Assembly (NCBI GenBank): GCA_938003725.1
Contig: CALKXX010000141.1
Coordinates: forward strand, 1-7,076
Length of the DNA stretch: 7,076 nucleotides
Source: an uncultured Sphingomonadaceae bacterium
GTDB lineage: Bacteria; Pseudomonadota; Alphaproteobacteria; Sphingomonadales; Sphingomonadaceae
Reading direction: 5' to 3'
The notes under the pieces are model-generated. The model saw nothing but the letters and a program-made list of their open reading frames with translations. It was not told where the DNA came from and ran no database searches. The position numbers and the translations under genes were made by a program. Of this stretch, positions 1 to 6,005 are shown piece after piece. Numbering within the stretch: position 1 is the first letter of the stretch; each line of letters begins with the position of its first letter.

Positions 1-190
1 TGCTATTGGCGGGTTGCAACAGCAGCGCTCCAGTCCTCGGCATTTCGCAAAAACAATGGGTTGCCGTGCAAGATGCCGGAGCGAATCGCGACCAGTCGGG
101 GCCGACCAGATTAAGCAGCGCAAAAATAAAGATGGCGGAAAGCAAAGTCAGCAACGTCGTCGTTGCTAGCTGCCTCGCCATGTCAGTCAT
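1..190 (-). CDS. Ceramidase-superfamily-like membrane protein, partial (C-terminus outside window)
   Basis: I translated this frame by hand. It starts with ATG at 190-188 and stays open for 63 codons to the window edge, so only the N-terminus is visible. Residues about 9-30 form a hydrophobic helix rich in Leu, Ala and Ile, suggesting an inner-membrane segment. After it comes a cysteine-rich stretch with Cys41, then Cys46-Phe-Cys48-Glu49, followed by a hydrophobic turn and Gln-Pro-Ala-Asn-Ser at 59-63. The CFCE element with a downstream QPAN(S/T) recalls the first conserved block of alkaline ceramidase-like (CREST superfamily) multi-pass membrane hydrolases, whose Glu/His/Ser/Asp residues bind zinc. 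This match is from memory of the family pattern and the rest of the protein is not visible. The start codon overlaps the stop of the upstream NTF2-like gene (ATGA), so the two are probably co-transcribed and translationally coupled. A second ATG, three codons in at 181-179, could also be the start. Confidence 0.5.
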   Translation of the reverse strand, partial: MTDMARQLATTTLLTLLSAIFIFALLNLVGPDWSRFAPASCTATHCFCEMPRTGALLLQPANS

Positions 191-651
191 TGGGACAACC
201 ACTCTTCCGGCAAATCCAGACCAACTCGCTCGTTGTCCCAGATGATACCCATTATCCACCACCGGCCACCGGGCTGACCATCATCACCCAACCCGTCGTT
301 CCACAAATGGATCATGTTCACACCGCGAAACTGAATTTCGGGATGGTCCGGCGTTTCACGCGCTTCATAGGCTGAATAGACATGCGCTACCTGACCAAAT
401 ATGTCGGTCTTGCGGCCAATTTCGATTTCGTAGAATGATTTGCCTTCCAGCAGCGGGATCGTTGCTTCAACAAATTCATCATAGCTAAATGGGTAAGCCA
501 CCGGTTTGCCGTCCTCGATCCGCGTGCGCACCAGCACGCAACGCGGGTGATAAATTTCCCGATCCCGCTCCCAATCCTGACCGCCCGGCGGACCGGATAT
601 ACAATCGTAGAGCGTTGACATGATTTCATCGATTGTCTTGTATTTTGTCAT
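187..651 (-). CDS. NTF2/SnoaL-like fold protein
   Basis: This is a complete 154-residue protein with no signal peptide or membrane segment, so it is probably cytoplasmic. Its length fits single-domain proteins of the NTF2-like/SnoaL superfamily, a cone-shaped alpha+beta fold. The visible order fits: an N-terminal helix (about 6-18), a YHPRCVLVR strand (34-42), a helical segment near YDEFVEAT (57-64), then alternating strands IEIGRKTDIFGQVAHVYSAYE (76-96) and FRGVNMIHLWND (108-119), ending in the strand GRWWIMGIIWDNER (129-142). The closing W-I-M/L-x-x-x-W-D-x-E pattern is typical of NTF2-family proteins annotated as hypothetical. The substrate, if any, cannot be deduced. The start is well supported: GGGGAAGAG (667-659, minus strand) lies 7 bases before the ATG at 651. 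The gene overlaps the downstream membrane-protein gene by four bases. The fold assignment is fairly secure but the function is unknown. Confidence 0.75.
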   Translation of the reverse strand: MTKYKTIDEIMSTLYDCISGPPGGQDWERDREIYHPRCVLVRTRIEDGKPVAYPFSYDEFVEATIPLLEGKSFYEIEIGRKTDIFGQVAHVYSAYEARETPDHPEIQFRGVNMIHLWNDGLGDDGQPGGRWWIMGIIWDNERVGLDLPEEWLSQ

Positions 652-768
652 ATTATCGCTCTTCCCCGCAGCAAAGGCCTCTTGTCATCCTATATGCACG
701 TAAAGTTCTACAGCAGCCAGAAAACAGCGGTGAAATTCGATTCGTCTATGGAAAACAACTATTCATCG

Positions 769-796
769 TTGACTATGTAATGTTATCACATTATTT
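769..796 (+). promoter_or_regulatory. Candidate promoter of the DUF4349 lipoprotein gene
   Basis: TTGACT (769-774) matches the -35 consensus at five of six positions. With a 16-base spacer it faces TTATTT (791-796) as a weak -10. Transcription would begin about 25 bases before the start codon at 830. The -35 is convincing and the -10 is not, so this is a pattern-based prediction. No comparably good promoter was found for the divergent minus-strand pair. Confidence 0.35.
778..793. repeat. Perfect 16-bp dyad, possible operator
   Basis: TAATGT-TATC-ACATTA is an inverted repeat with perfect 6-base arms and a 4-base centre. It lies between the -35 candidate (769-774) and the weak -10 (791-796) of the DUF4349 gene, a position where a dimeric repressor would block RNA polymerase. 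The symmetry is seen directly in the sequence; the operator role is inferred. The arms are AT-rich and could occur by chance. Confidence 0.3.
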
Positions 797-829
797 CTCG
801 ACATCTCTGAACCAATGATTGGAAACAAA

Positions 830-1756
830 ATGCGCAAATATCTGATGATAGCAGCCGCGATATCCACCCTGGGGGCCTGTAGCGAAGGTGAAAACGCCGC
901 GAGTTTCGACATCGCCGAGAGCGCTGCCAAACCAGAAATGGAAATGGTCCGCATGTCCGATGGGGCAAAGGCCTCGGCACCAGATGAAGCATTGTCGCCC
1001 ACAGAGATTCCGGTTTCTTTGCCCCAGATCGCCTATAGTTACGATTTCGGTTTCCGTGTGCCTGCATCAGAAATTCCCAAAGCACAGCAAGCCCATGTCG
1101 CGTTATGTGAGAAAAGTGGGCCGCAAGTCTGCCGCGTGTTGAACATGGCGAACAGCGGAAGCGAAGGCGATTATGCCACCGGCCGATTGCACATGGAGGT
1201 CACTGCAGCTCGGGCACGGGCGTTTGGCAACGAACTTGCCAAGCCTGTTGAAGAATATGGCGGTAGCCAGATTGCCGCATCAATCAGCGGCGAAGACTTA
1301 TCTAAAAAAATTGTGGATACCGAGGCCCGGTTGCGCAGCCGCACATTGCTATCACAGCGCCTGACCGAATTGCTGCGCACAAAAAGTGGGTCGGTAAAAG
1401 AACTGGTCGAGGCCGAGCGCGCCGTTACACAGGTGAATGAGGAAATTGATCAAGCGCGCAGCTGGCTAACAGAAATGCGGGGACGCATGGCGTTCAGCAA
1501 AATCATCGTCGACTATGAATCCGGTGCACCAGGTTCAGGCGGATTTACGCGCCCGATCCGTGACGCATTGGCAGGCCTATCATCCATTTTGGGTAGCTCC
1601 ATAGGCGGAGCGATAACCTTAACTGCCCTCCTGCTACCCTGGATATTGACTATCGGACTAGCGATATATTTGCGCCGCCGTTTCAAAGCTGATGATCGCA
1701 CCTTTTGGGGTCGGCGACGCGAAACAGCGACCGAGCAAGCCAGTGTCGAGGATTGA
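830..1756 (+). CDS. DUF4349 domain lipoprotein
   Basis: The protein has 308 residues when started at the ATG at 830. I prefer this start over the in-frame ATG at 815 because GGAAA (821-825) sits just before it, nothing like a ribosome site precedes 815, and it places a compact signal peptide (Met-Arg-Lys-Tyr, then hydrophobic) at the N-terminus. The lipobox is Leu14-Gly15-Ala16-Cys17, so the mature protein should be lipidated on Cys17. A low-complexity region (about 18-60) leads into the DUF4349 core (about 65-240): a beta segment, a long charged helical stretch (around KKIVDTEARLRSR and VEAERAVTQVNEEIDQARSW) that looks like a coiled-coil hairpin, and a closing strand (FSKIIVDYES). A transmembrane helix at about 258-281 is followed by an Arg-rich cytoplasmic tail. 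Lipid anchor plus C-terminal helix is the usual DUF4349 architecture. Its function is not established. It stands alone as a transcription unit between divergent genes and purC. Confidence 0.85.
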   Translation: MRKYLMIAAAISTLGACSEGENAASFDIAESAAKPEMEMVRMSDGAKASAPDEALSPTEIPVSLPQIAYSYDFGFRVPASEIPKAQQAHVALCEKSGPQVCRVLNMANSGSEGDYATGRLHMEVTAARARAFGNELAKPVEEYGGSQIAASISGEDLSKKIVDTEARLRSRTLLSQRLTELLRTKSGSVKELVEAERAVTQVNEEIDQARSWLTEMRGRMAFSKIIVDYESGAPGSGGFTRPIRDALAGLSSILGSSIGGAITLTALLLPWILTIGLAIYLRRRFKADDRTFWGRRRETATEQASVED

Positions 1757-1785
1757 TTGCGCCGCACGTCGCTTTTGATTATACG
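1757..1785 (+). promoter_or_regulatory. Candidate purC promoter
   Basis: TTGCGC (1757-1762) and TATACG (1780-1785) are separated by 17 bases and match the sigma-70 consensus at three and four positions. They begin directly after the stop codon of the DUF4349 gene. If used, transcription would start near 1792, leaving a leader of about 90 bases that contains the 1798-1839 hairpin. This is a weak, pattern-only prediction. Confidence 0.25.
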
Positions 1786-1797
1786 AGTGACTTCGTT

Positions 1798-1849
1798 GCC
1801 CCGATTGGTCTGAGTCCCAGCGATTCGACTTATCGGGGCATGATTTTTT
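1798..1849 (+). terminator. Hairpin plus T-tract upstream of purC: terminator or leader attenuator
   Basis: GCCCCGAT (1798-1805) is the exact reverse complement of ATCGGGGC (1832-1839). Inside it, GAGTC (1812-1816) can pair with GACTT (1827-1831, one G-U pair), leaving a 10-base apical loop and a 6-base bulge. Six T follow at 1844-1849. The GC-rich stem and T-run resemble a Rho-independent terminator, placed 41 bases after the DUF4349 stop codon. It is irregular: the loop is large and the T-run begins four bases after the stem. If the promoter at 1757-1785 is real, the hairpin lies in the purC leader and could attenuate it. Confidence 0.45.
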
Positions 1850-1880
1850 GTCGCTTATTCATGCGAGTAGGAATCCAAAT

Positions 1881-2657
1881 ATGTCCCGTCGTCGCCAGAT
1901 TTACGAAGGCAAGGCCAAAATTTTATATGAAGGCCCCGAGCCCGGCACGATCATCCAGTATTTCAAGGATGACGCCACCGCCTTTAACGCGGAGAAAAAG
2001 GGCACGATCAATGGCAAGGGCGTCATCAACAACCGGGTGAGCGAACATATTTTCACGCGGCTTGAATTGATTGGTATTCCAAGTCACTTCATCCGCCGAC
2101 TCAATATGCGCGAGCAGCTGGTCAAGCAGGTAGAGATTGTACCGATTGAAGTGGTCGTTCGAAATATTGCAGCAGGATCGCTCACCAAACGACTTGGGAT
2201 TGAGGAAGGCTCCCCGCTCCCGCATAGTTTGATCGAATATACGTATAAAGATGATTCACTGGGCGACCCATTGGTCGCGGAGGAACATATTGCGTGCTTC
2301 GGTTGGGCCAGCCAGGAAGAGATGCAAGATATCTCCGCCATGGCGATCCGGATCAACGATTTCATGGCCGGAATGTTCGCCGGAATCGGAATCAAACTGG
2401 TGGATTTCAAACTTGAGTTTGGACGTTTGTTTGATGGAGATTTTTCACGGATAATATTGGCTGATGAAATCAGCCCGGATAGCTGTCGCTTGTGGGATAT
2501 CGAAACCAACGAAAAGCTGGACAAGGACCGTTTCCGACGCGACCTGGGCGGCGAAGCCGAAGCATATCAAGAAGTTGCGCGGCGTTTAGGACTATTTCCA
2601 GACGGCGTTAGCGAAGTTCTCGACCTGGATAGTGAACGAAAGAAGCGCGGAAAGTAA
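1881..2657 (+). CDS. purC: Phosphoribosylaminoimidazole-succinocarboxamide synthase (SAICAR synthetase)
   Basis: This enzyme joins CAIR and aspartate using ATP to give SAICAR, in the cytoplasm, as part of de novo purine synthesis. The 258-residue length matches alphaproteobacterial PurC. The ATP-binding N-terminus reads YEGKAKILYEG (8-18). The first family signature region is around VPIEVVVRNIAAGSL (87-101), the second is LVDFKLEFGR (173-182), and the aspartate/nucleotide site region LADEISPDSCRLWD follows (193-206). No key motif is missing. The start at ATG 1881 is chosen because TAGGA (1868-1872) lies 8 bases upstream and the protein then begins MSRRRQIYEGKAK as in relatives. An in-frame TTG at 1848 would add 11 residues that overlap the hairpin's T-tract and is unlikely. 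Pathway partners purS and purQ lie about 3.1 kb downstream, behind a surface-lipoprotein cassette. Confidence 0.97.
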   Translation: MSRRRQIYEGKAKILYEGPEPGTIIQYFKDDATAFNAEKKGTINGKGVINNRVSEHIFTRLELIGIPSHFIRRLNMREQLVKQVEIVPIEVVVRNIAAGSLTKRLGIEEGSPLPHSLIEYTYKDDSLGDPLVAEEHIACFGWASQEEMQDISAMAIRINDFMAGMFAGIGIKLVDFKLEFGRLFDGDFSRIILADEISPDSCRLWDIETNEKLDKDRFRRDLGGEAEAYQEVARRLGLFPDGVSEVLDLDSERKKRGK

Positions 2658-2725
2658 CTATGTTCTTTTGAACGTTGGTGATGGCCGTTCCCACATATTG
2701 CTGCTGGGGGCGGGCAAATTACCCG

Positions 2726-2750
2726 GATGGTTTACGCGAATTTAACCATT
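2726..2750. repeat. Imperfect inverted repeat between purC and the lipoprotein gene
   Basis: ATGGTT (2727-2732) is complementary to AACCAT (2744-2749), with one further G-U pair outside and an 11-base loop. There is no T-run after it, so it does not look like a terminator of purC. It could be a regulator site for the downstream cassette or a chance dyad. The rest of the 142-base spacer shows no convincing promoter or terminator. Confidence 0.2.
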
Positions 2751-2799
2751 GAGATGATAGCTACGCCCTCATGTGGAACTCATATGAGGAAATTTCCTG

Positions 2800-4191
2800 A
2801 TGCGTAATTTTATTTTGTTAGCCAGTACAGCAATGCTCGCAGCATGCGGCGGCGCCGGCCCCGAGACAGTTGGTGGCTCTGCACCTCCTACAACCGGAGG
2901 TGGCGGCGGTCCCATCGTTCCTGGCGGCAAAGAACATAGCTTTGTAGATCCAACCGAAGTCAGGACCTATCGCGCTATCGGTGCCTCGCATAATTACGAA
3001 TATGGTAGCAGCACCAAATATGCGACGGAAGAATTTGAAAATGGCACCCCGGATGATCCAACCGACAGCCTTTTCCGCATTGAAACACGTGCCCAGGAAA
3101 ATCAGATCTATCGCGGCAATGCCACGACAGTACGCGACAGCAATATATCGGTCACCTTCAATCCGCGCGATGCGATCTTTGAAGTACAAGTTACTGATGA
3201 TCTATCAGGTGCATCCACAAACCTGCGCTTTCAGGATCCCTTGCACCGGACAGATTTCGGAGGCGCACTCGAACCGCAGGGCGGCGTTCCAAATCTAACA
3301 ACGCCCGGCATCAATTATCTACAAGCCGGCGGAGCTGACTTTGTGTTCTTTCCGGAACAGAAAAGTCCCACGGCGCGCAGCGGCTTTGTCGGCAATGTAT
3401 CTGACATTGCCCCCATCCTGGTGGACGGTGCACCAAACGGTTTTTACGATGTCTCCACTTTCTTTTATCAGACGCCTGGTACGGAAACACAGTTCGTAAC
3501 CTTTGCCGGATATTTAAGGAACAATATCACACTCGAACGTCGTGCCATTCCTATTGAGCAAAGGGATTTTCAACTCGAACCCGATGGCTCTCGGTCTGTC
3601 GACGCCGAAGGTAATTTCATTCCTATCGGACCATCAACATTTGTCAGAAACAACTATGACTATGAACGTGGCGCGTTTGTTTTTGGCGAACAATCGACAG
3701 ACGATTCTGTACCAACCGTCGGAACCGGGTCATTTGAAGGCGCGATGCTGGCGTCCATGGTGTTTGACAACCTGCCCGATGATGTCGGATTTGCGTCGAC
3801 ATTTTTTCAATGGATAGAGGGACGTGCAAAGACCACGGTCGACTTCGGTTCGAACACATTTGAGCTCGACATAAGCGGTACTGTTTTCGCACCGGAATAT
3901 GATTTGACGACCCCGCGCATAACCTTCCTGCCCGGCGGATCGACGTTCGATGCTCGCGGGAACGGCGATATTGACCTTGTGGGCACCGGCGGCTTTTTTG
4001 GCCAGTTCAACTCGGCTTGGTTCGTTCGTCCCGATGGCGAGCGCTATAACCTCGATATCGCAGGCTCGAGCGTCAATGGCGCGTTCTATGGTCCAAATGC
4101 CGAAGAAGTTGGCGGCGGTTTCCGGATTGTCGGCGGCACCCCCGATGAGCGAATTGACATCCTGGGAACATTTGTTGGCGACGGAAACTAG
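2800..4191 (+). CDS. TbpB-like surface lipoprotein, probable Slam cargo
   Basis: The 463-residue precursor has a short lipoprotein signal peptide with lipobox Leu13-Ala14-Ala15-Cys16. After Cys16 comes a Gly/Pro/Thr-rich flexible linker (about 17-43), the usual tether of surface-exposed lipoproteins. The rest is beta-rich, with many short alternating aromatic and polar segments and no membrane helix. The C-terminal part (about 310-463) resembles the beta-barrel domain of transferrin-binding protein B (TbpB_B_D), ending with the hallmark NGAFYGPNAEEVGGGFR (426-442) and a final strand before the stop. Such proteins bind host or environmental ligands on the cell surface. The Slam-type gene 8 bases downstream supports surface export. 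With one recognisable barrel and no paired TonB-dependent receptor here, the ligand is unknown; transferrin is unlikely for an environmental sphingomonad. The start ATG is preceded by GAGGA (2786-2790), 9 bases away. The lipoprotein and barrel calls are strong; the cargo role is inferred. Confidence 0.85.
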   Translation: MRNFILLASTAMLAACGGAGPETVGGSAPPTTGGGGGPIVPGGKEHSFVDPTEVRTYRAIGASHNYEYGSSTKYATEEFENGTPDDPTDSLFRIETRAQENQIYRGNATTVRDSNISVTFNPRDAIFEVQVTDDLSGASTNLRFQDPLHRTDFGGALEPQGGVPNLTTPGINYLQAGGADFVFFPEQKSPTARSGFVGNVSDIAPILVDGAPNGFYDVSTFFYQTPGTETQFVTFAGYLRNNITLERRAIPIEQRDFQLEPDGSRSVDAEGNFIPIGPSTFVRNNYDYERGAFVFGEQSTDDSVPTVGTGSFEGAMLASMVFDNLPDDVGFASTFFQWIEGRAKTTVDFGSNTFELDISGTVFAPEYDLTTPRITFLPGGSTFDARGNGDIDLVGTGGFFGQFNSAWFVRPDGERYNLDIAGSSVNGAFYGPNAEEVGGGFRIVGGTPDERIDILGTFVGDGN

Positions 4192-4202
4192 AGGTTTTAG
4201 TG
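4191..4202 (+). promoter_or_regulatory. Ribosome site overlapping the upstream stop, GTG start of the Slam gene
   Basis: The lipoprotein gene ends in TAG (4189-4191). Its last G begins GAGG (4191-4194), a Shine-Dalgarno match placed 5 bases before GTG (4200-4202). No ATG in this frame occurs before the signal peptide, so GTG decides the start. The overlap of stop and ribosome site suggests that translation of the Slam gene is coupled to that of its cargo. Confidence 0.7.
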
Positions 4203-5636
4203 CACAAAATTTCCGACCTAGGGGTTGCAATTTCGACAATTGCTTTCATGACAGCTGTTTCTCCGGCACTTGCCGCGGAAGCAGAAGCCGAAGCTGCTGA
4301 TACGGCCATCAATACGGAATTTGACCGATCGAATGAACAACTCGGCGGTGGTTCCAGAAGTTACCGTGTCACACCAAAGCAATTGTTGGCGAAGGCCGAA
4401 GAGCTTGTCCTGAAAAAGGACTACAAGAGCGCACGGCCGCTCGTGGAAGCTCTCAGCCAAGTGCCGGAACTGCAGATGCAGCACCAGTTTCTTGCTGGCT
4501 TCATTGCCGTTGAAACCGGCGACCTAAAGGGTGGGATCAAGAATTTTCGTTCGATATTAAATCAAAATCCTGGCGATACCAGAGTGCGTTTGGAACTGGC
4601 GCGCGCCTATTTGTTGAGCGGCAAAGAATCAAACGCCGACTACCATTTCCGGTTAGCGCAAAATGACGAAAATCTGCCGGATGAAATTGCCCGTACCATT
4701 CGTAACACCCGCAGCATTTTGCGGGATCAACGAATCTGGCGTTTCAACTTCGATTTCGGCTTCGCCCCCGACACCAACATCAACAGTGCCACCAGCGCCG
4801 AAACCATTGACGTAAATTTTGGAGCGATCAACCCAATATTCGGAAATCAACGCGGTGAACTTGAGCTAAATGAAGATGCGCGCGAAAAATCAGGCATCGG
4901 TCAAACTGCCGGTTTTTCCGGTGGTGTGCGGTTGAAGGCAAATGATAAACTTGCCTTTCTGTTCGATGCTGACAGCAAAATCACCAACTATGCCGGCACA
5001 GCTTCCGACGATATTATCGCTCAAATAGCTGTGGGTCCGGAATTGAAACTAGCCAAATATACCAGTATTTCAATCCAAGCGGTCGGCCAGCAACGCTGGT
5101 TTGGTGGCAGTCTGGCCACCCGCGAATATGGCACCCGCGTTGGCCTGCAAAAGGTCCTCAGCAAAGGTCAGCGTCTCGGACTTGAACTTGATGCTCGGCG
5201 TACCGACTCCAAATTTGACGACAGCTATGACGGGTGGCAACTAGGTGCAAACGCAACTTATGAACATCTGATCGGTAAATCGTTCATTGCTTCGGTGAGC
5301 CTATTTGGCCGCCGCGACTTGTTGGAATCAGATCGCTTTTCCAGCACAAGCTATGGCGTCAATATGGGTATAGGCGGCGAACTGCCATTCGGCCTGAACG
5401 CCGGCGTTTCCGGCAGTGTCAGCCGGGCGACATTTGATGAGGCGTTGCCACTATATTCAACCGAAGCGCGTGAAGACTGGCGCGGTTTTGCGCGTGCCTA
5501 TGTCGGATCCAGGAAGATTAAGTTTTTGGGGTTTTCACCATCAGTCGACTATAATTATTCGCGGATCGACAGCAATTATGCTCTCTATCAGATCAATCGC
5601 CACCGCGTAAATTTCAAGCTCGCGAAGTTCTTTTGA
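4200..5636 (+). CDS. Slam-type outer-membrane protein (surface lipoprotein assembly modifier)
   Basis: Slam proteins sit in the outer membrane and promote display of specific lipoproteins on the cell surface. This 478-residue protein has the family layout and length. A Sec signal peptide covers residues 1-25 (cleavage after Ala23-Leu24-Ala25), followed by an acidic EAEAEAA stretch. The periplasmic region at about 57-175 contains TPR-like helices (LLAKAEELVLKKDYKSARPL; FLAGFIAVETGDLKGGIKNF; ARAYLLSGKESNADYHFRLA). From about residue 179 a beta-barrel begins with RFNFDFGFAPDTNINSATSA, a segment characteristic of Slam C-terminal domains. Amphipathic strands then continue to the end. The final HRVNFKLAKFF ends in Phe, the usual signal for insertion by the BAM complex. 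It begins 8 bases after the TbpB-like lipoprotein gene, the classic cargo-then-Slam order. I see no frameshift or missing segment. The family call is strong; the specific cargo assignment is inferred from adjacency. Confidence 0.88.
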   Translation: MHKISDLGVAISTIAFMTAVSPALAAEAEAEAADTAINTEFDRSNEQLGGGSRSYRVTPKQLLAKAEELVLKKDYKSARPLVEALSQVPELQMQHQFLAGFIAVETGDLKGGIKNFRSILNQNPGDTRVRLELARAYLLSGKESNADYHFRLAQNDENLPDEIARTIRNTRSILRDQRIWRFNFDFGFAPDTNINSATSAETIDVNFGAINPIFGNQRGELELNEDAREKSGIGQTAGFSGGVRLKANDKLAFLFDADSKITNYAGTASDDIIAQIAVGPELKLAKYTSISIQAVGQQRWFGGSLATREYGTRVGLQKVLSKGQRLGLELDARRTDSKFDDSYDGWQLGANATYEHLIGKSFIASVSLFGRRDLLESDRFSSTSYGVNMGIGGELPFGLNAGVSGSVSRATFDEALPLYSTEAREDWRGFARAYVGSRKIKFLGFSPSVDYNYSRIDSNYALYQINRHRVNFKLAKFF

Positions 5637-5679
5637 TTGGCTTCGGGCCCAACATGCTTTCAAATCGACGAACAGGCTC

Positions 5680-5707
5680 TTGCTCCTCTCGCTGACCCCG
5701 CTATAGG
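5680..5707 (+). promoter_or_regulatory. Candidate promoter for purS-purQ
   Basis: TTGCTC (5680-5685) and TATAGG (5702-5707) are separated by 16 bases in the 121-base gap after the Slam gene. They would start transcription about 45 bases before purS, making purSQ independent of the cassette upstream. Matches are partial (three to four of six each), so this is tentative. Confidence 0.28.
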
Positions 5708-5742
5708 AAACGGGCGTTTTCAATGTCTGGAAATGCGGTCAG
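5692..5742. repeat. Inverted repeat in the purS leader
   Basis: CTGACC (5692-5697) is an exact reverse complement of GGTCAG (5737-5742). Alternatively, CCCG (5697-5700) can pair with CGGG (5711-5714), followed closely by TTTT (5717-5720). The two foldings share base 5697 and would partly compete. This may be a weak terminator after the Slam gene, a leader structure for purS, or chance. It overlaps the candidate -10 at 5702-5707. Confidence 0.22.
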
Positions 5743-5757
5743 TCGAAAAGCGAGACC

Positions 5758-6003
5758 ATGAAAATACAAATTTTTGTCACATTGAAAAATGGTGTTCTGG
5801 ACCCGCAAGGCAAAGCCATTCATCATGCATTGGAAAGCCTCGACTTTTCGGGCGTGAACGATGTGCGAGCGGGTAAGCTGATAGAGCTTGAAGTCGACGA
5901 GGGAACCAGTGATGAAACACTGGAAAAAATGTGCGAAAAGCTGCTCGCCAATACCGTCATCGAAAATTACGAGATTCGTAAATTACCGGAAACGGTAGCC
6001 TAA
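5758..6003 (+). CDS. purS: Phosphoribosylformylglycinamidine synthase subunit PurS
   Basis: PurS is the small subunit that bridges PurQ and PurL in the three-part FGAM synthase, which converts FGAR, glutamine and ATP to FGAM. The 81-residue length is typical (about 80-85). The ferredoxin-like pattern is visible: a first strand KIQIFVTLKNGVLDPQGKAI (2-21), a helix ending in the LDF turn, the central GVNDVRAGKLIELEVDE (32-48), a helix TLEKMCEKLLANTVIENY (54-71), and a last strand YEIRKL (71-76). The ribosome site is poor (AAAGCGAGA directly before the ATG), but the start agrees with family N-termini. purQ follows after two bases. No purL is visible, so the large subunit must be encoded elsewhere. 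Confidence 0.95.
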   Translation: MKIQIFVTLKNGVLDPQGKAIHHALESLDFSGVNDVRAGKLIELEVDEGTSDETLEKMCEKLLANTVIENYEIRKLPETVA

Positions 6004-6005
6004 AG

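Noticed and set aside
633..818. Open frame in the divergent spacer that could encode a 61-residue protein.
   Set aside because: It overlaps the start of the NTF2-like gene and the promoter region, has no ribosome site, and its product resembles nothing recognisable.
1848..1880. Upstream in-frame TTG that would extend PurC by 11 residues.
   Set aside because: The extension overlaps the T-tract of the hairpin, has no ribosome site, and the ATG at 1881 has TAGGA at good spacing.
2662..2673. GTTCTTTTGAAC after purC, considered as a terminator.
   Set aside because: The stem is only 4 bp, AT-rich, and lacks a following T-run.
2774..2799. GGAAC near the lipoprotein gene, considered as the -35 of a general-stress (EcfG-type) promoter.
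   Set aside because: No CGTT-like -10 occurs 16-18 bases downstream.
2658..2799. Possible Fur-type iron box before the TbpB-like gene.
   Set aside because: I looked for a 19-bp GATAAT-type dyad and found no adequate match, so iron control is not supported by the sequence.
2784..2807. Seven-codon reading frame (ATG to TAA) overlapping the start of the surface lipoprotein gene, considered as a leader peptide.
   Set aside because: There is no Shine-Dalgarno sequence before it and its own first codons are the ribosome site of the real gene.
5637..5876. Open frame starting with TTG right after the Slam stop codon.
   Set aside because: It runs into purS in another frame, lacks a ribosome site, and its composition looks non-coding.
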